From Gordonia tangerina (GTDB taxonomy: Bacteria; Actinomycetota; Actinomycetes; Mycobacteriales; Mycobacteriaceae): DNA of 64,000 nucleotides. Position 1 is the first letter of the stretch. Each line of letters begins with the position of its first letter. A program made the translations under genes and the position numbers. Shown here one piece after another: positions 38,306 through 47,533 of the stretch. The stretch spans positions 496,001 to 560,000 of the forward strand of contig NZ_JAKGCU010000001.1 of NCBI RefSeq assembly GCF_021556435.1, written 5' to 3'. The notes beneath the pieces were generated by a model. The model ran no database searches and was not told the DNA's origin. It worked only from the letters and a program-made list of their open reading frames with translations.

Positions 38306-38377
38306 ACTGTGTCGTACATCGGTATGTACGCGTACCGTCACCCACCCTGACCTGTGTCCCGACCGAGGCCGTGAGAC

Positions 38378-38383
38378 TAAACT
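38378..38383 (+). promoter_or_regulatory. -10 element of a leaderless LAL regulator promoter
   Basis: TAAACT ends six bases before the ATG at 38390; no Shine-Dalgarno precedes the start. Confidence 0.45.
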
Positions 38384-38389
38384 CTCCCC

Positions 38390-41005
38390 ATGTCCTCCGA
38401 TTGGCCTCTGGTCGAGCGCGAGAAAGAGTTCCGCATCATCGAAGCCGCACTGCGCGGCGAGACGAATGCGTGTGGTGTTGTGCTGACCGGCGATTCGGGT
38501 GTCGGTAAGACCACGCTGGCCCGCCACGTCACCGCCGCCCTCGACGGTGGCGTGCGGTGGGTCGCCGGTACCGAATCCGCCCGCAGTATCCCGCTCGGCG
38601 TGTTCGCCCATCTCGTCGGCCCGGCGACGTCGAGCGACCCGGTGACCTACCTGGCCGCCGCCCGCGAATCGTTGCTGTCCGACGGCAACGTCGTGATCGG
38701 TGTCGACGACGCGCACCTGCTCGACGAACTGTCGGCGACCCTGTTGCATCAGCTCGCCATCGATCGTGCCGTGCACATCGTCGCCACGGTGCGGTCCGGG
38801 GAGAGCGTGCCCGACGCCGTCACCTCGCTGTGGAAGGACAATCACCTCACCCGAATCACGCTGTCACCGTTCAGCAAACAGCAGAGCGTCGAACTGATCG
38901 AATCGGTGCTGGGTGGTCAGCTCGAAGGTCTGTCGGCGGATCTGATGTGGGAGGCCTCCGGCGGTAACGCGCTGTTCCTGCGCCACCTCGTGGAAGGGGC
39001 GCGCCAAGCCGAGACGCTCCGTCAGGTGAATGGGATCTGGCAACTACGTGGACGCGCCGCGATCACCTCCGAGCTGGCGTCGTTGTTGGAAAGCCGGATC
39101 GAGCAGCTCGACGACTCGGTGCTCACGGTCCTCAAGTACCTTGCCCTGTGCGAGCCTCTCGACATCGACATCCTCGGTGACCTCGCCGGCGACGAGGCGG
39201 TCGAGGAAGCCGAGATCGCCGGACTGGTGCGGATCCTGCGTGACGGCCGCCGACTCAACGTGCAATACAACCATCCGTTGTTCGGTGAGGTCATCCGGCA
39301 CCGACTGGGCCTGGCCTCGTCGCGTCGGTTGCGCGGCAAACTGGTCAAGGCGTTGCAGACCCGCGGAACCGACACCGCCGCCGAGCGGATCCGGCTGGCC
39401 GACCTCGCGCTGGAGAGCGACGTGGGTGTCGATTCCGGGCTCATGAGTGCGGCCGCCCGCGATGCGTTGGCCTTCGCCAACGCCCCGCTGGGTGAGCGTT
39501 TCGCCCGCGCGGCCGTCGCCGAGGGCAGCGGCTTCAGCGCCGCCGAGCCGTTGGCACGGTCGTTGATGTGGCAGGGGTATGCGTCCGAGGCCGACGCGGT
39601 GCTCGACAGGTTTCGGCCCGAGGACCTCAACGAGATCGAACTCATCTTCTGGGGTGGGCTGCGGTTCGCGACCATCTTCTGGGCCATCGGCGATGCCGAT
39701 CGCGCCGACGAGGTCCTCGAGATGCTGCAGGACAAGGTCACCGACCCGAACTTGGCCCTGGTGGTCAGGGGTTTCATGTCCGCGTGCGCCGCCTTCGAGA
39801 ACCGAATCGACGAGGCGATCGCGCTGTCGGAGGAGGTGCTCGACTCGGCGGACCCGTCCCCGTGGGCGGTGGAGTTCGCCGTGCTGGGCGGTGGACTGGC
39901 CCGAGCTGTTGCCGGACGCGGGGACGAGGTGGCTGCTCTGGCGGCGCGGGCGCGCGTGGCCGAGACCCAGACCGACGGTCTGCTGCGGTTTCCGGCCGGA
40001 CTCGGCGAGATCCTCGCACTCACCCTGACCGGTCAACTGGATGAAGCGGCGACCCGCGCCGACCGGTACGTACGGTTCTCCAACATCGGCCAGTACGTGG
40101 GTTGGGCGTTGGCTGGAATCCTGGTATCGGTCGTCGAGCTGGCGCGCGGCGACAGCGCATCGGTCGGCCGCCGGATGGAACAGACGCTTGCCACCCTGGA
40201 CAGTGGCAACGGGGTGGCCGAATCCTGGAACTATCCCGCAATGTTCTACGTGGTGCAGGCGTTCAGCGCGTGCGGGCGGACCGACGACGCCGAGCGTGCC
40301 CTGCGTCGGGCGCACACCAAGTACGGCCGCCACATCGCCGTGTTCGGTCCGATGTTGGCGGTCGCGGAGTCGTGGCAGCAGGCCTCGGCCGGTACGGTGT
40401 CGCTGGCCGTCGAGACCGCGGTCAAGGCCGCCGACGACGCCCGACGAACCGCGCAGTTCGCTATCGAGGCCGAGGCCTTGCACTCCGCGGCCCGGTTCGG
40501 TGATCCGTCCGGCGCGCAGCGACTCCGCGAACTCGCCGGGATGATCGATGGACCGCTCGCGGGACTCTACGCTCGTCACGCCAGCGCGCTGGAGTCGCGT
40601 GATGCCGTCGAACTCGACTTGTGTGCAACGGAATTCGAGCGTTTGGGATTTCGGTTGTCGGCGGCCGACGCGGCGGCGCAGGCCAGTGTGCTCCATGAGG
40701 CGGAGGGCAGCCGGGCCGCGACGGTGGCGTCGGCGGCGGTGGCCAACCGGTTGGCCGCCGAATGCGGCGGTTTGCGGACACCCGCGCTGGTGGAATCCGC
40801 ACAACCGTTGCCACTGACCACCCGCGAACGCGAGATCGCCAACCTGGTGGCGGCCGGTCTGTCCAACAAGGAGATCGCGCAACGCCTGACGGTGTCGGTA
40901 CGCACCGTGGAAGGCCACATCTACCGCGCCTGCACCAAACTCGACGTCGCCGACCGGTCCGAGATCGCCGCGCTGCTGCTCAAGGCGAGCTCCGGCAGCA
41001 ACTGA
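38390..41005 (+). CDS. LAL-type LuxR family transcriptional regulator
   Basis: 871 residues. N-terminal AAA ATPase with Walker A VVLTGDSGVGKTT near 30 and Walker B VVIGVDDAH near 105; a long helical TPR-like middle; C-terminal LuxR helix-turn-helix (LTTREREIANLVAAGLSNKE, then VRTVEGHIYRACTKL). Large ATP-binding LuxR regulators (LAL/MalT class) respond to an inducer and activate nearby or distant operons. The gene ends 59 bases before plsB on the same strand, so plsB-plsC-DGAT is a candidate target or read-through partner. The ligand is unknown. Confidence 0.92.
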   Translation: MSSDWPLVEREKEFRIIEAALRGETNACGVVLTGDSGVGKTTLARHVTAALDGGVRWVAGTESARSIPLGVFAHLVGPATSSDPVTYLAAARESLLSDGNVVIGVDDAHLLDELSATLLHQLAIDRAVHIVATVRSGESVPDAVTSLWKDNHLTRITLSPFSKQQSVELIESVLGGQLEGLSADLMWEASGGNALFLRHLVEGARQAETLRQVNGIWQLRGRAAITSELASLLESRIEQLDDSVLTVLKYLALCEPLDIDILGDLAGDEAVEEAEIAGLVRILRDGRRLNVQYNHPLFGEVIRHRLGLASSRRLRGKLVKALQTRGTDTAAERIRLADLALESDVGVDSGLMSAAARDALAFANAPLGERFARAAVAEGSGFSAAEPLARSLMWQGYASEADAVLDRFRPEDLNEIELIFWGGLRFATIFWAIGDADRADEVLEMLQDKVTDPNLALVVRGFMSACAAFENRIDEAIALSEEVLDSADPSPWAVEFAVLGGGLARAVAGRGDEVAALAARARVAETQTDGLLRFPAGLGEILALTLTGQLDEAATRADRYVRFSNIGQYVGWALAGILVSVVELARGDSASVGRRMEQTLATLDSGNGVAESWNYPAMFYVVQAFSACGRTDDAERALRRAHTKYGRHIAVFGPMLAVAESWQQASAGTVSLAVETAVKAADDARRTAQFAIEAEALHSAARFGDPSGAQRLRELAGMIDGPLAGLYARHASALESRDAVELDLCATEFERLGFRLSAADAAAQASVLHEAEGSRAATVASAAVANRLAAECGGLRTPALVESAQPLPLTTREREIANLVAAGLSNKEIAQRLTVSVRTVEGHIYRACTKLDVADRSEIAALLLKASSGSN

Positions 41006-41064
41006 GGTCGACTCTCACCGAAAGCGCCCGACCGACCCGGTCTGCGCGCGACAATGGCCATGCC

Positions 41065-43383
41065 GTGGCGCTCGCAAGTGCGAGTCGCGGCGACGTCGGG
41101 GCCTGGACGCGAGAGGCGGTTGGCGTGGGCGAATCGGTGGTGCTGGCCGAGGTGCGGACAGCGTGCGAGTTGCGGGCGGTCAGCGAGTGGGCGGAGGTTC
41201 AGCACCCGGGCGCGCCGGTGCGGTCGGTGCGCGAGGCCGACCTTGATTCACTCGCCGACGACACCCTGCTGATTCCGGCGAGGGTGGCCTGGCTGCCTCC
41301 GGTCCGCAAAGGTGAGCGGCGGGTCACGATGGCCGACGTGCTCGTGCTGTCGAATCCGCGCCGCCCGGTCGCGCTCACCCAACCGGTCATCAAACGTCGC
41401 AGACCCGATCGGCTGCGGGTGGTGCAGGGCGAACCGGCCACGATCGCAGACCTCCGCCAACGTCATGCCCAGAATCTGGCCGAAGGCGAGTCGTTTTCCG
41501 CCTACGTGACGGTGCAGGCGGCGCTGTCGGCCGAACGTGCCGAACGTCAGATCGTCGGAGACCGCTACAAGGTGCCCCGACTGGTCGCCGAGCAGATCGG
41601 TACATCGGCGCGGTTCCAGGCGGGTGCAGCAAAACTCGCTGCCGAACTCGGTCGACCTGCCGCAGTCGTGGTGCAGGAGGCGACCGACAAGATGTCGACC
41701 TTCGTCGCCACCCAGAGCCGACTGATGGACGACGTCTTCTCGTCGATCTTCAGCAACCTGCATGACCGCACCTGGACGGTGTCGGTGGATCTCGGCACCC
41801 TCAACCGGCTCCGTGAGCTCAACAAGTCCACCGGTCTGATCTTCTTGCCGTCGCACCGCTCCTACGTCGATCCGCTGGTGCTCTCGGAGGTCCTGCGCAG
41901 CCACGACTTTCCACCCAATCTCGTTCTCGGCGGAAACAATCTGGCGTTCTGGCCGGTCGGTCCCATTGCCCGCCGCGCAGGAATGATCTTCATCCGCCGC
42001 AAGTTCGGGGCCGATCCCGTCTACAAGTTCGCCATGCGCTCGTACCTGTCGTTCATCGTGGAGAAGCGCTTCAATCTGGAGTGGTACATCGAAGGCGGAC
42101 GCAGCCGGACCGGCAAGCTGCGCAAGCCGATGCTGGGTCTGCTCGCCTACGTCGTCGACGCGGTGGAACAGCTCGACGACGCCGACGTGATGATCGTGCC
42201 CACCTCCATCGTCTACGACCAATTGCACGAGATCGGCGCGATGGCGAAGGAATCCGCGGGCGGAACCAAGAAGCCGGAGGGCGTGGGCTGGCTGCTCAAA
42301 TACGCGAAAGCCCAACGGCAGTATCTCGGCGAGGCGAGAGTCCGTTTCGGCGAACCGTTTTCGCTACGACAAGCGCTCGCCGATGCGGGCGAGGGTCCGG
42401 CGAAACTCGATAAGGTCGCTTTCGCGGTGATGGACGAGATCAATGCCGCCACACCGATCTCAGCGACCTCGCTGGCCGGCTTCGCGCTGCTCGGCGCCCG
42501 CGACCGCGCCTACACCGCGGCGGAGATCGAGACGATCCTGGCACCGTTGCTCGACTACATCGACCGCCGGGATCTGCCCGGGCCCGATCCCGATCTGTGT
42601 CGGGGTATCGGCTTGCGCCGCACCCTGGGGGTGCTCCACGACGCCGGTGTGCTCACCAGGTTCGATGGGGGCCCCGAGACCGTGTGGTCGATCGCGCCCG
42701 ACAGCCACGCGGTGGCGGCCTACTACCGCAACGGGGCGCTGCACCATTTCGTCGACCGCGCCATCGTCGAACTCGGCCTGCTGGCCGCCGCGGGTGGTGC
42801 GTTGGCCGAAGACGGCTCCGGTGAACTGCTGCCGTCTGCTCAGCACGAGGCCCTGCGTATTCGTGACCTGTTGAAGTTCGAGTTCTTCTTTCCCGCCAAG
42901 GAGGTGTTCCTGCATCGGCTGGGCGCCGAACTGGACCTGATGTCCCCGGAATGGCGGACAGTCAATCCCGACCAGGCATGGACCGATCGCATCCTGCGTG
43001 AGCACGGTGGTTCGCTGGTCGCGCGACGAACCCTGCAGCCGTTCTTCGACGCGCAGTTGGTCGTTGCCGAAAGCCTGGTCGCGGCCGGTACCGACACCCC
43101 GATCGACAAGGACACCACGCTCGACGAATGTCTCGGCCTCGGTATGCAACTCGCATTGCAGAGCGTGGTCAAGAGTCGTGACTCGGTGTCCAGAGAGTTG
43201 TACGACGCGGCCTACCAGCTCGCCGACAACCGCCACCTCATCACCAGCGATGGAATCGAGGATCTGGCCGCCGGGCGCCAGGCGTGGCTCGACGAGGTGA
43301 ACGTGATGCGGGACCGGTTGACGCGGATCGCCGCGATCGAGGCGGAGCATTTCGGGGAGGCCCTGCGCGGAGTGGCACGATGA
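41065..43383 (+). CDS. plsB: glycerol-3-phosphate acyltransferase PlsB
   Basis: 772 residues from the GTG at 41065 (GTG 41125 also possible). It resembles mycobacterial PlsB2: RLRVVQGEPATIADLRQ, the catalytic HX4D box FLPSHRSYVDPLVL near residue 273, NNLAFWPVGPIARRAGMIFI, EKRFNLEWYIEGGRSRTGK, and a long C-terminal region (RDLLKFEFFFPAKEVF). It acylates glycerol-3-phosphate at the membrane to start phospholipid and triacylglycerol synthesis. The frame is open into the LAL gene only by chance. Its stop overlaps plsC. Gene order equals Rv2482c-Rv2484c. Confidence 0.93.
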   Translation: MALASASRGDVGAWTREAVGVGESVVLAEVRTACELRAVSEWAEVQHPGAPVRSVREADLDSLADDTLLIPARVAWLPPVRKGERRVTMADVLVLSNPRRPVALTQPVIKRRRPDRLRVVQGEPATIADLRQRHAQNLAEGESFSAYVTVQAALSAERAERQIVGDRYKVPRLVAEQIGTSARFQAGAAKLAAELGRPAAVVVQEATDKMSTFVATQSRLMDDVFSSIFSNLHDRTWTVSVDLGTLNRLRELNKSTGLIFLPSHRSYVDPLVLSEVLRSHDFPPNLVLGGNNLAFWPVGPIARRAGMIFIRRKFGADPVYKFAMRSYLSFIVEKRFNLEWYIEGGRSRTGKLRKPMLGLLAYVVDAVEQLDDADVMIVPTSIVYDQLHEIGAMAKESAGGTKKPEGVGWLLKYAKAQRQYLGEARVRFGEPFSLRQALADAGEGPAKLDKVAFAVMDEINAATPISATSLAGFALLGARDRAYTAAEIETILAPLLDYIDRRDLPGPDPDLCRGIGLRRTLGVLHDAGVLTRFDGGPETVWSIAPDSHAVAAYYRNGALHHFVDRAIVELGLLAAAGGALAEDGSGELLPSAQHEALRIRDLLKFEFFFPAKEVFLHRLGAELDLMSPEWRTVNPDQAWTDRILREHGGSLVARRTLQPFFDAQLVVAESLVAAGTDTPIDKDTTLDECLGLGMQLALQSVVKSRDSVSRELYDAAYQLADNRHLITSDGIEDLAAGRQAWLDEVNVMRDRLTRIAAIEAEHFGEALRGVAR

Positions 43384-44864
43384 GCACCTTCGCCGACCGG
43401 CTGCGGGAGATCCGGGCGGCACCGAGCGGCAAGAAGGTCGGCGCGTTCTTCGACTACGACGGCACCTTGATCGAGGGGTTCTCGGCGAGCGCCATCACGC
43501 GGGCGCGGTTACGCAGCATGGATTTCGGACTCGGCGAACTGACCGGTGCGATTCTGATCGCGTTGCGAGGGGTGACATCCGAACAGGACTACGCCGAGGT
43601 CCTCGAACTCACCAAACCCGCATTCGCCGGCAAAACCTATGCCGAACTGCTCGCGTTCGGAGACGACCTGTTCACCCATGAGACCGCGTCCTTTCTGCGG
43701 CCGCAGATGTGGCAGATCATCCGAGCGCATCGCGAGCGCGGACACCGGATTGTGATCGCCTCCTCGGCCACCCGGTTCCAGATCGAGCCGATCGCCCGCG
43801 AGATCGGCGCCGACCATGCCCTGGCCACCGACGTCGAGGTGGTCGACGGCGTCGTGACCGGCCGGGTGCTCGGCCGCCCGCTGTGGGGGCCGGGAAAGGC
43901 CGCTGCGGTCCGCGCATTGGCCAAGGAGCACGAGGTCGATCTCGACGCCTCGTTTGCCTACAGCGACGGCAACGAGGACATCCCGTACCTGGAGTCGGTG
44001 GGTCATCCGGCGGCGGTGTCACCGCGCTATGGGCTGCGGGCCGAGGCGGAGGCGCGCGGGTGGCCCATCATCGACCTGCGCAACCCCCGTCACAACCGGA
44101 TGGCGATGGCCGTGCGGACCGGTGCCTTCTACGGGTCGTTCATCGGTGCAGCGGTGCTCGGTGCCGCCGGCGGGTTGGTGCGACGCGACCCGAGCGTGCT
44201 GGTGGAGTCGGCCATCCCGACCGGCAACGACGTCGGGCTCGCGCTGGCCGGGATCGACGTGGCGGTCCTCGACGGCGCGCAGTACCTGACCTCGAATCGG
44301 CCGTGCGTGTTCGTGTTCAATCACCAGTCCAAACTCGATCTGCCGGTGCTGATCCACCTCATTCGGCGCGACGCGACCGGGGTGGCCAAGAAAGAGGTCA
44401 AGCGGGTTCCGGTGCTGGGGCAGATACTCGACGCGGCCGGGTTGGTGTTCATCGACCGAGGCGACCCAGGTCGTGCGATCGAGCAACTCAGACCCGCCAT
44501 CGGAAAACTTCGCGACGAGGGGGTCTCGTTGGTGGTGGCCCCGGAGGGCACCCGGTCGTCGACACCGCGGATCGGGCCGTTCAAGAAGGGGCCGTTCCAC
44601 ATCGCGATGCAGGCCGGCGTCCCGGTGGTGCCCGTGGTGTTGCGCAACACCGGCGAATTGATGTGGCGGGGTGCGCAGTTGATCGCACCGGGGACAGTCG
44701 AGGTGAAGGTTCTGCCACCCGTCGACACCTCGCGCTGGCGGGCCGAGACCGTCGGCGACCATGCGGAGGAGGTGCGGCAGATGTTCATCACGACGCTGGC
44801 CGACTGGCCGGTGGAATCCTTTGAGGACGGCCGTATGACGCGATCGACAGGGGACAACCGATGA
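43380..44864 (+). CDS. plsC: PlsC: HAD phosphatase-acylglycerophosphate acyltransferase fusion
   Basis: 494 residues. N-terminal HAD-IB (SerB-like) domain: FFDYDGTLIEGFSA with the nucleophile Asp, SSATRF, YSDGNEDIPYLE. C-terminal PlsC domain: FNHQSKLDLPVL (HX4D), VFIDRGDP, VVAPEGTRS. The acyltransferase makes phosphatidate from lysophosphatidate; the attached phosphatase could act on phosphatidate or a related phosphate, but its substrate is not established. Fused as in M. tuberculosis Rv2483c. ATG overlaps the plsB stop; the frame open to 43284 is plsB antiphase. Confidence 0.92.
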   Translation: MSTFADRLREIRAAPSGKKVGAFFDYDGTLIEGFSASAITRARLRSMDFGLGELTGAILIALRGVTSEQDYAEVLELTKPAFAGKTYAELLAFGDDLFTHETASFLRPQMWQIIRAHRERGHRIVIASSATRFQIEPIAREIGADHALATDVEVVDGVVTGRVLGRPLWGPGKAAAVRALAKEHEVDLDASFAYSDGNEDIPYLESVGHPAAVSPRYGLRAEAEARGWPIIDLRNPRHNRMAMAVRTGAFYGSFIGAAVLGAAGGLVRRDPSVLVESAIPTGNDVGLALAGIDVAVLDGAQYLTSNRPCVFVFNHQSKLDLPVLIHLIRRDATGVAKKEVKRVPVLGQILDAAGLVFIDRGDPGRAIEQLRPAIGKLRDEGVSLVVAPEGTRSSTPRIGPFKKGPFHIAMQAGVPVVPVVLRNTGELMWRGAQLIAPGTVEVKVLPPVDTSRWRAETVGDHAEEVRQMFITTLADWPVESFEDGRMTRSTGDNR

Positions 44865-46300
44865 GCGAACCCGATCGGCCGCTGGACTGGGCCAACGAAC
44901 CGCACATGAGTGCGGTCGATGCGCTGATGTGGCGTGGCGACACCGACCGTCGACTGCGTGGCACCATCTGCATGATCGAGATCTACGACTGTGCGCCCGA
45001 GTGGGATCGGCTGATCGAAGCCCATGACTGGGGTAGTCGCATGGCGCCTCGGTTCCGGCAACGGGTGATCGATTCGCCGTTCGGGACCGGCACCCCGAGT
45101 TGGGCAGTCGATCCCGACTTCGACCTGCATTACCACGTGCGTCGGATGCGGTTGTCCGGCGACGGTTCGATGCGCGAGCTCTTCGCCATCTGTGAGCAAC
45201 TCGCGATGACCGCACTCGACCCCGGCCGACCGCCGTGGGAGGGCACGCTGATAGAGGGGCTCCCGGACGGCAGGGCGGCCTACTTCCTCAAGGCCCATCA
45301 CGCGCTGACCGACGGGATGGGCGCGATACTCGGTTTGGCACAACTCCATTCGACCTCGCGTGAGCCGATCCCGGGCAAGCCGCAACCGCCGCGCCCGGAG
45401 CCGGTCACCGTCTCGGCGCTCGACGTACTCGGCCGTCAACTGGCCGAAGAGGTGCAGCGGCTACCGCATCGCGTCGACACCACCTGGCGAGGTGTGCGCG
45501 CTCTTGCCCATCCGCGGCGAGCGCTGAGCACCGCGCTGCGGTACAGCCGATCGGTACCCCGGGTGGCCGGGCTCGTCAGCCCACCAGGGTCGCCGCTGTT
45601 GGCGCAACGCAGCCTCTCGTGGCGGTTCAGCGCGTTCGAGGTGCCGTTCGACGACCTGAAAGCGGCCGGTAAGGCGGCGCGGGCGTCGGTGAACGACGCC
45701 TACCTGGCGGGGCTGATCGGTGGATTCCGGCTCTATCACGAGAAGATGGGGCGGCCCGTCGACGCGATCCCCGTTGCCATCCCGATCTCGGTGCGTCGCC
45801 CCGAGGACCCGGCCGGGGGCAACCGGATCGCGGTGGGCCGCATGGCCGGACCGGTGGGGATCGAGGATCCGTTCGAGCGACTACTCACCATTCGTGAACA
45901 GGTGCGCGCCGCGCGCACCGAACCCGCCGTCGACATCTTCAACACCCTCGGCTCGCTGCTGGCCTGGTTACCGGGACAGGTACTGGCCCAATTCAGCGGT
46001 GCGACAACGCAGAACGATCTGCAGGCCAGCAACGTGCCCGGAATCCCCTGGGACACCTACGTCGCCGGTGCGAAGGTGGAGCGGATGTTCCCGTTCGGGC
46101 CGCTGCCCGGCTGTGCGGTGATGGCCACGATGATCACCCACAACGGCGTCGCCTGCCTGGGCCTGAACTCCGATGCCGCGTCCATCACCGAACCAGAGCT
46201 CTTCGCCGACTGTCTCGTCGACGGCTTCAACGAGATCCTTGCCCTGGCCGCCGACGGTGACGACCCGCGTGCCGCCGGGACGATGCGGCGGGTGATCTGA
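44861..46300 (+). CDS. wax ester synthase/diacylglycerol acyltransferase (WS/DGAT)
   Basis: 479 residues, the usual WS/DGAT size. Active-site HHXXXDG appears as KAHHALTDGMGA near residue 147; other family segments are WDEP-like PRFRQRVIDSPFGTGTPSW, GGNRIAVGRM and FPFGPLPGCAVMATMITHNG. It esterifies diacylglycerol or fatty alcohol with acyl-CoA to form storage lipid at the membrane. Start overlaps the plsC stop (ATGA), so plsB-plsC-DGAT is one translationally coupled lipid-synthesis operon. Confidence 0.95.
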   Translation: MSEPDRPLDWANEPHMSAVDALMWRGDTDRRLRGTICMIEIYDCAPEWDRLIEAHDWGSRMAPRFRQRVIDSPFGTGTPSWAVDPDFDLHYHVRRMRLSGDGSMRELFAICEQLAMTALDPGRPPWEGTLIEGLPDGRAAYFLKAHHALTDGMGAILGLAQLHSTSREPIPGKPQPPRPEPVTVSALDVLGRQLAEEVQRLPHRVDTTWRGVRALAHPRRALSTALRYSRSVPRVAGLVSPPGSPLLAQRSLSWRFSAFEVPFDDLKAAGKAARASVNDAYLAGLIGGFRLYHEKMGRPVDAIPVAIPISVRRPEDPAGGNRIAVGRMAGPVGIEDPFERLLTIREQVRAARTEPAVDIFNTLGSLLAWLPGQVLAQFSGATTQNDLQASNVPGIPWDTYVAGAKVERMFPFGPLPGCAVMATMITHNGVACLGLNSDAASITEPELFADCLVDGFNEILALAADGDDPRAAGTMRRVI

Positions 46301-46304
46301 TCGG

Positions 46305-46967
46305 TCACGGCTGCTGCAGGCTGCGACGCACCTCGTCGTCATCGACCTGCCGGAAATCGTCGTAGGAGCCGCCGACGGCGTAGAACGGCTCCGGGATGCT
46401 GACGCAGAGCACCTTGTCGACCTCGTCCTCGGCGGCGAACCGGTCGAGCACATCGCGCGGACCGGTCGGCACGGCGACGATCACGGCGTCGGCGCCTGCA
46501 GCACGTACCGCCCGCAACGCCACCTCCATCGTGGACCCGGTCGCCAGGCCGTCATCCACCAGGATCACCGTGCGTCCACGCACAGATAGCGGTTCGCGAC
46601 CCTGCCGGTAGCGGCGTTCCCGGTCGACCCGGATCCGGTCCTCGCGGTCGACGATCTGCCGGAACTGCTCCTCGGACACCCCCAACCGGCGCGGCACGTC
46701 GTCGTTGACGACGATCTCGCCGGCAGCGATGGCGCCCATCGCGAACTCGGGGTGATCCGGTGCGCCGAGTTTGCGTACCACCAGCACATCGAGCCGGGCA
46801 CCGAGCGCCGAGGCCACCTCCCGGGCGACGGGCACTCCACCGCGCGCCAACCCGAGAACCACGGTGCGGTCGGCCGCGTCCATGAGCGCTGGATCGGCGC
46901 TCAACATCCTGCCGAGCGAGGCGCCGGCCTCGGTCCGGTTAGCGAAGACCTCACTGCGGCGCCACAT
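46305..46967 (-). CDS. phosphoribosyltransferase-domain protein
   Basis: 220 residues. The PRPP loop is VILVDDGLATGSTMEVALRA near residue 135; the N-terminal part VLGLARGGVPVAREVASALG fits the type I PRTase fold found in many actinobacterial erythromycin-resistance-island and stress clusters. The base or sugar substrate is unclear. It starts 4 bases after the NTF2-like gene's stop on the same strand. Convergent with the DGAT gene. Confidence 0.85.
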   Translation of the reverse strand: MWRRSEVFANRTEAGASLGRMLSADPALMDAADRTVVLGLARGGVPVAREVASALGARLDVLVVRKLGAPDHPEFAMGAIAAGEIVVNDDVPRRLGVSEEQFRQIVDREDRIRVDRERRYRQGREPLSVRGRTVILVDDGLATGSTMEVALRAVRAAGADAVIVAVPTGPRDVLDRFAAEDEVDKVLCVSIPEPFYAVGGSYDDFRQVDDDEVRRSLQQP

Positions 46968-46971
46968 CGCG

Positions 46972-47421
46972 TCACACCTTGATCGCGGGGCCGATGTCGA
47001 CGGCGAAACTCGGCAGGTCGGCCAAGCTCATCTTGGCCTCGTAGGTGCGGTCGTAGCCGGTGGCGCAGATCCGCCATCCCTGATCGGTCCGGCGATAGCG
47101 ATCGCGGTAGAACGCTGCGCCGATCAGCATGAACTGGAAGTCGGGCACGATGACCCGATCCTGCAGATACCAACGGCCGGTCGCGCAATCACCCTCGACG
47201 TCGATCTCCGGATGGGCGACGCGATGTTCGGTGATCACCGCGGGCCCCACCGAGGTGCGCATGTAGTCGACCAGTTCGGCGCGGTTGCCGAAGTTCAGAC
47301 TCGAGCCGTATTCACCGGTGACGTCGTCGGTGAGGGTTTCGGCGAACACATCCCAGTCCTTGGTGTCCAAGGCGCGCAAGTACCGGTACTTGAGCTGTTT
47401 GATCGACTCGAGATCATCCAT
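46972..47421 (-). CDS. NTF2-like/SnoaL-type protein
   Basis: 149 residues from the ATG (MDDLESIKQLKYRYLRALDT). The cone-shaped alpha-beta fold is suggested by the N-terminal helix, DWDVFAETLTDDVTGEYGS, TEHRVAHPEIDVEGDCATG and a C-terminal strand series (YRRTDQGWRICATGYDRTYE). Members include polyketide cyclases, steroid isomerases and dehydratases; the role here is unknown. The frame is open to 47535, but this ATG begins the fold. Co-transcribed with the phosphoribosyltransferase gene. Confidence 0.8.
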   Translation of the reverse strand: MDDLESIKQLKYRYLRALDTKDWDVFAETLTDDVTGEYGSSLNFGNRAELVDYMRTSVGPAVITEHRVAHPEIDVEGDCATGRWYLQDRVIVPDFQFMLIGAAFYRDRYRRTDQGWRICATGYDRTYEAKMSLADLPSFAVDIGPAIKV

Positions 47422-47533
47422 GCACTCAACATCTACCGGGTCGACCCGGTCCGCGGAAGGGATTGGGTGCACGTACCCAGCCGGGTGGGTGCGGTGGTTG
47501 ACAGGTCGCGGCGCCGACGCGAATGTGGACGAC

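Noticed and set aside
40762-41064. N-terminal extension of plsB into the LAL gene
   Set aside because: The stretch is out of frame over the LuxR DNA-binding domain and gives Arg-rich translation unlike PlsB.
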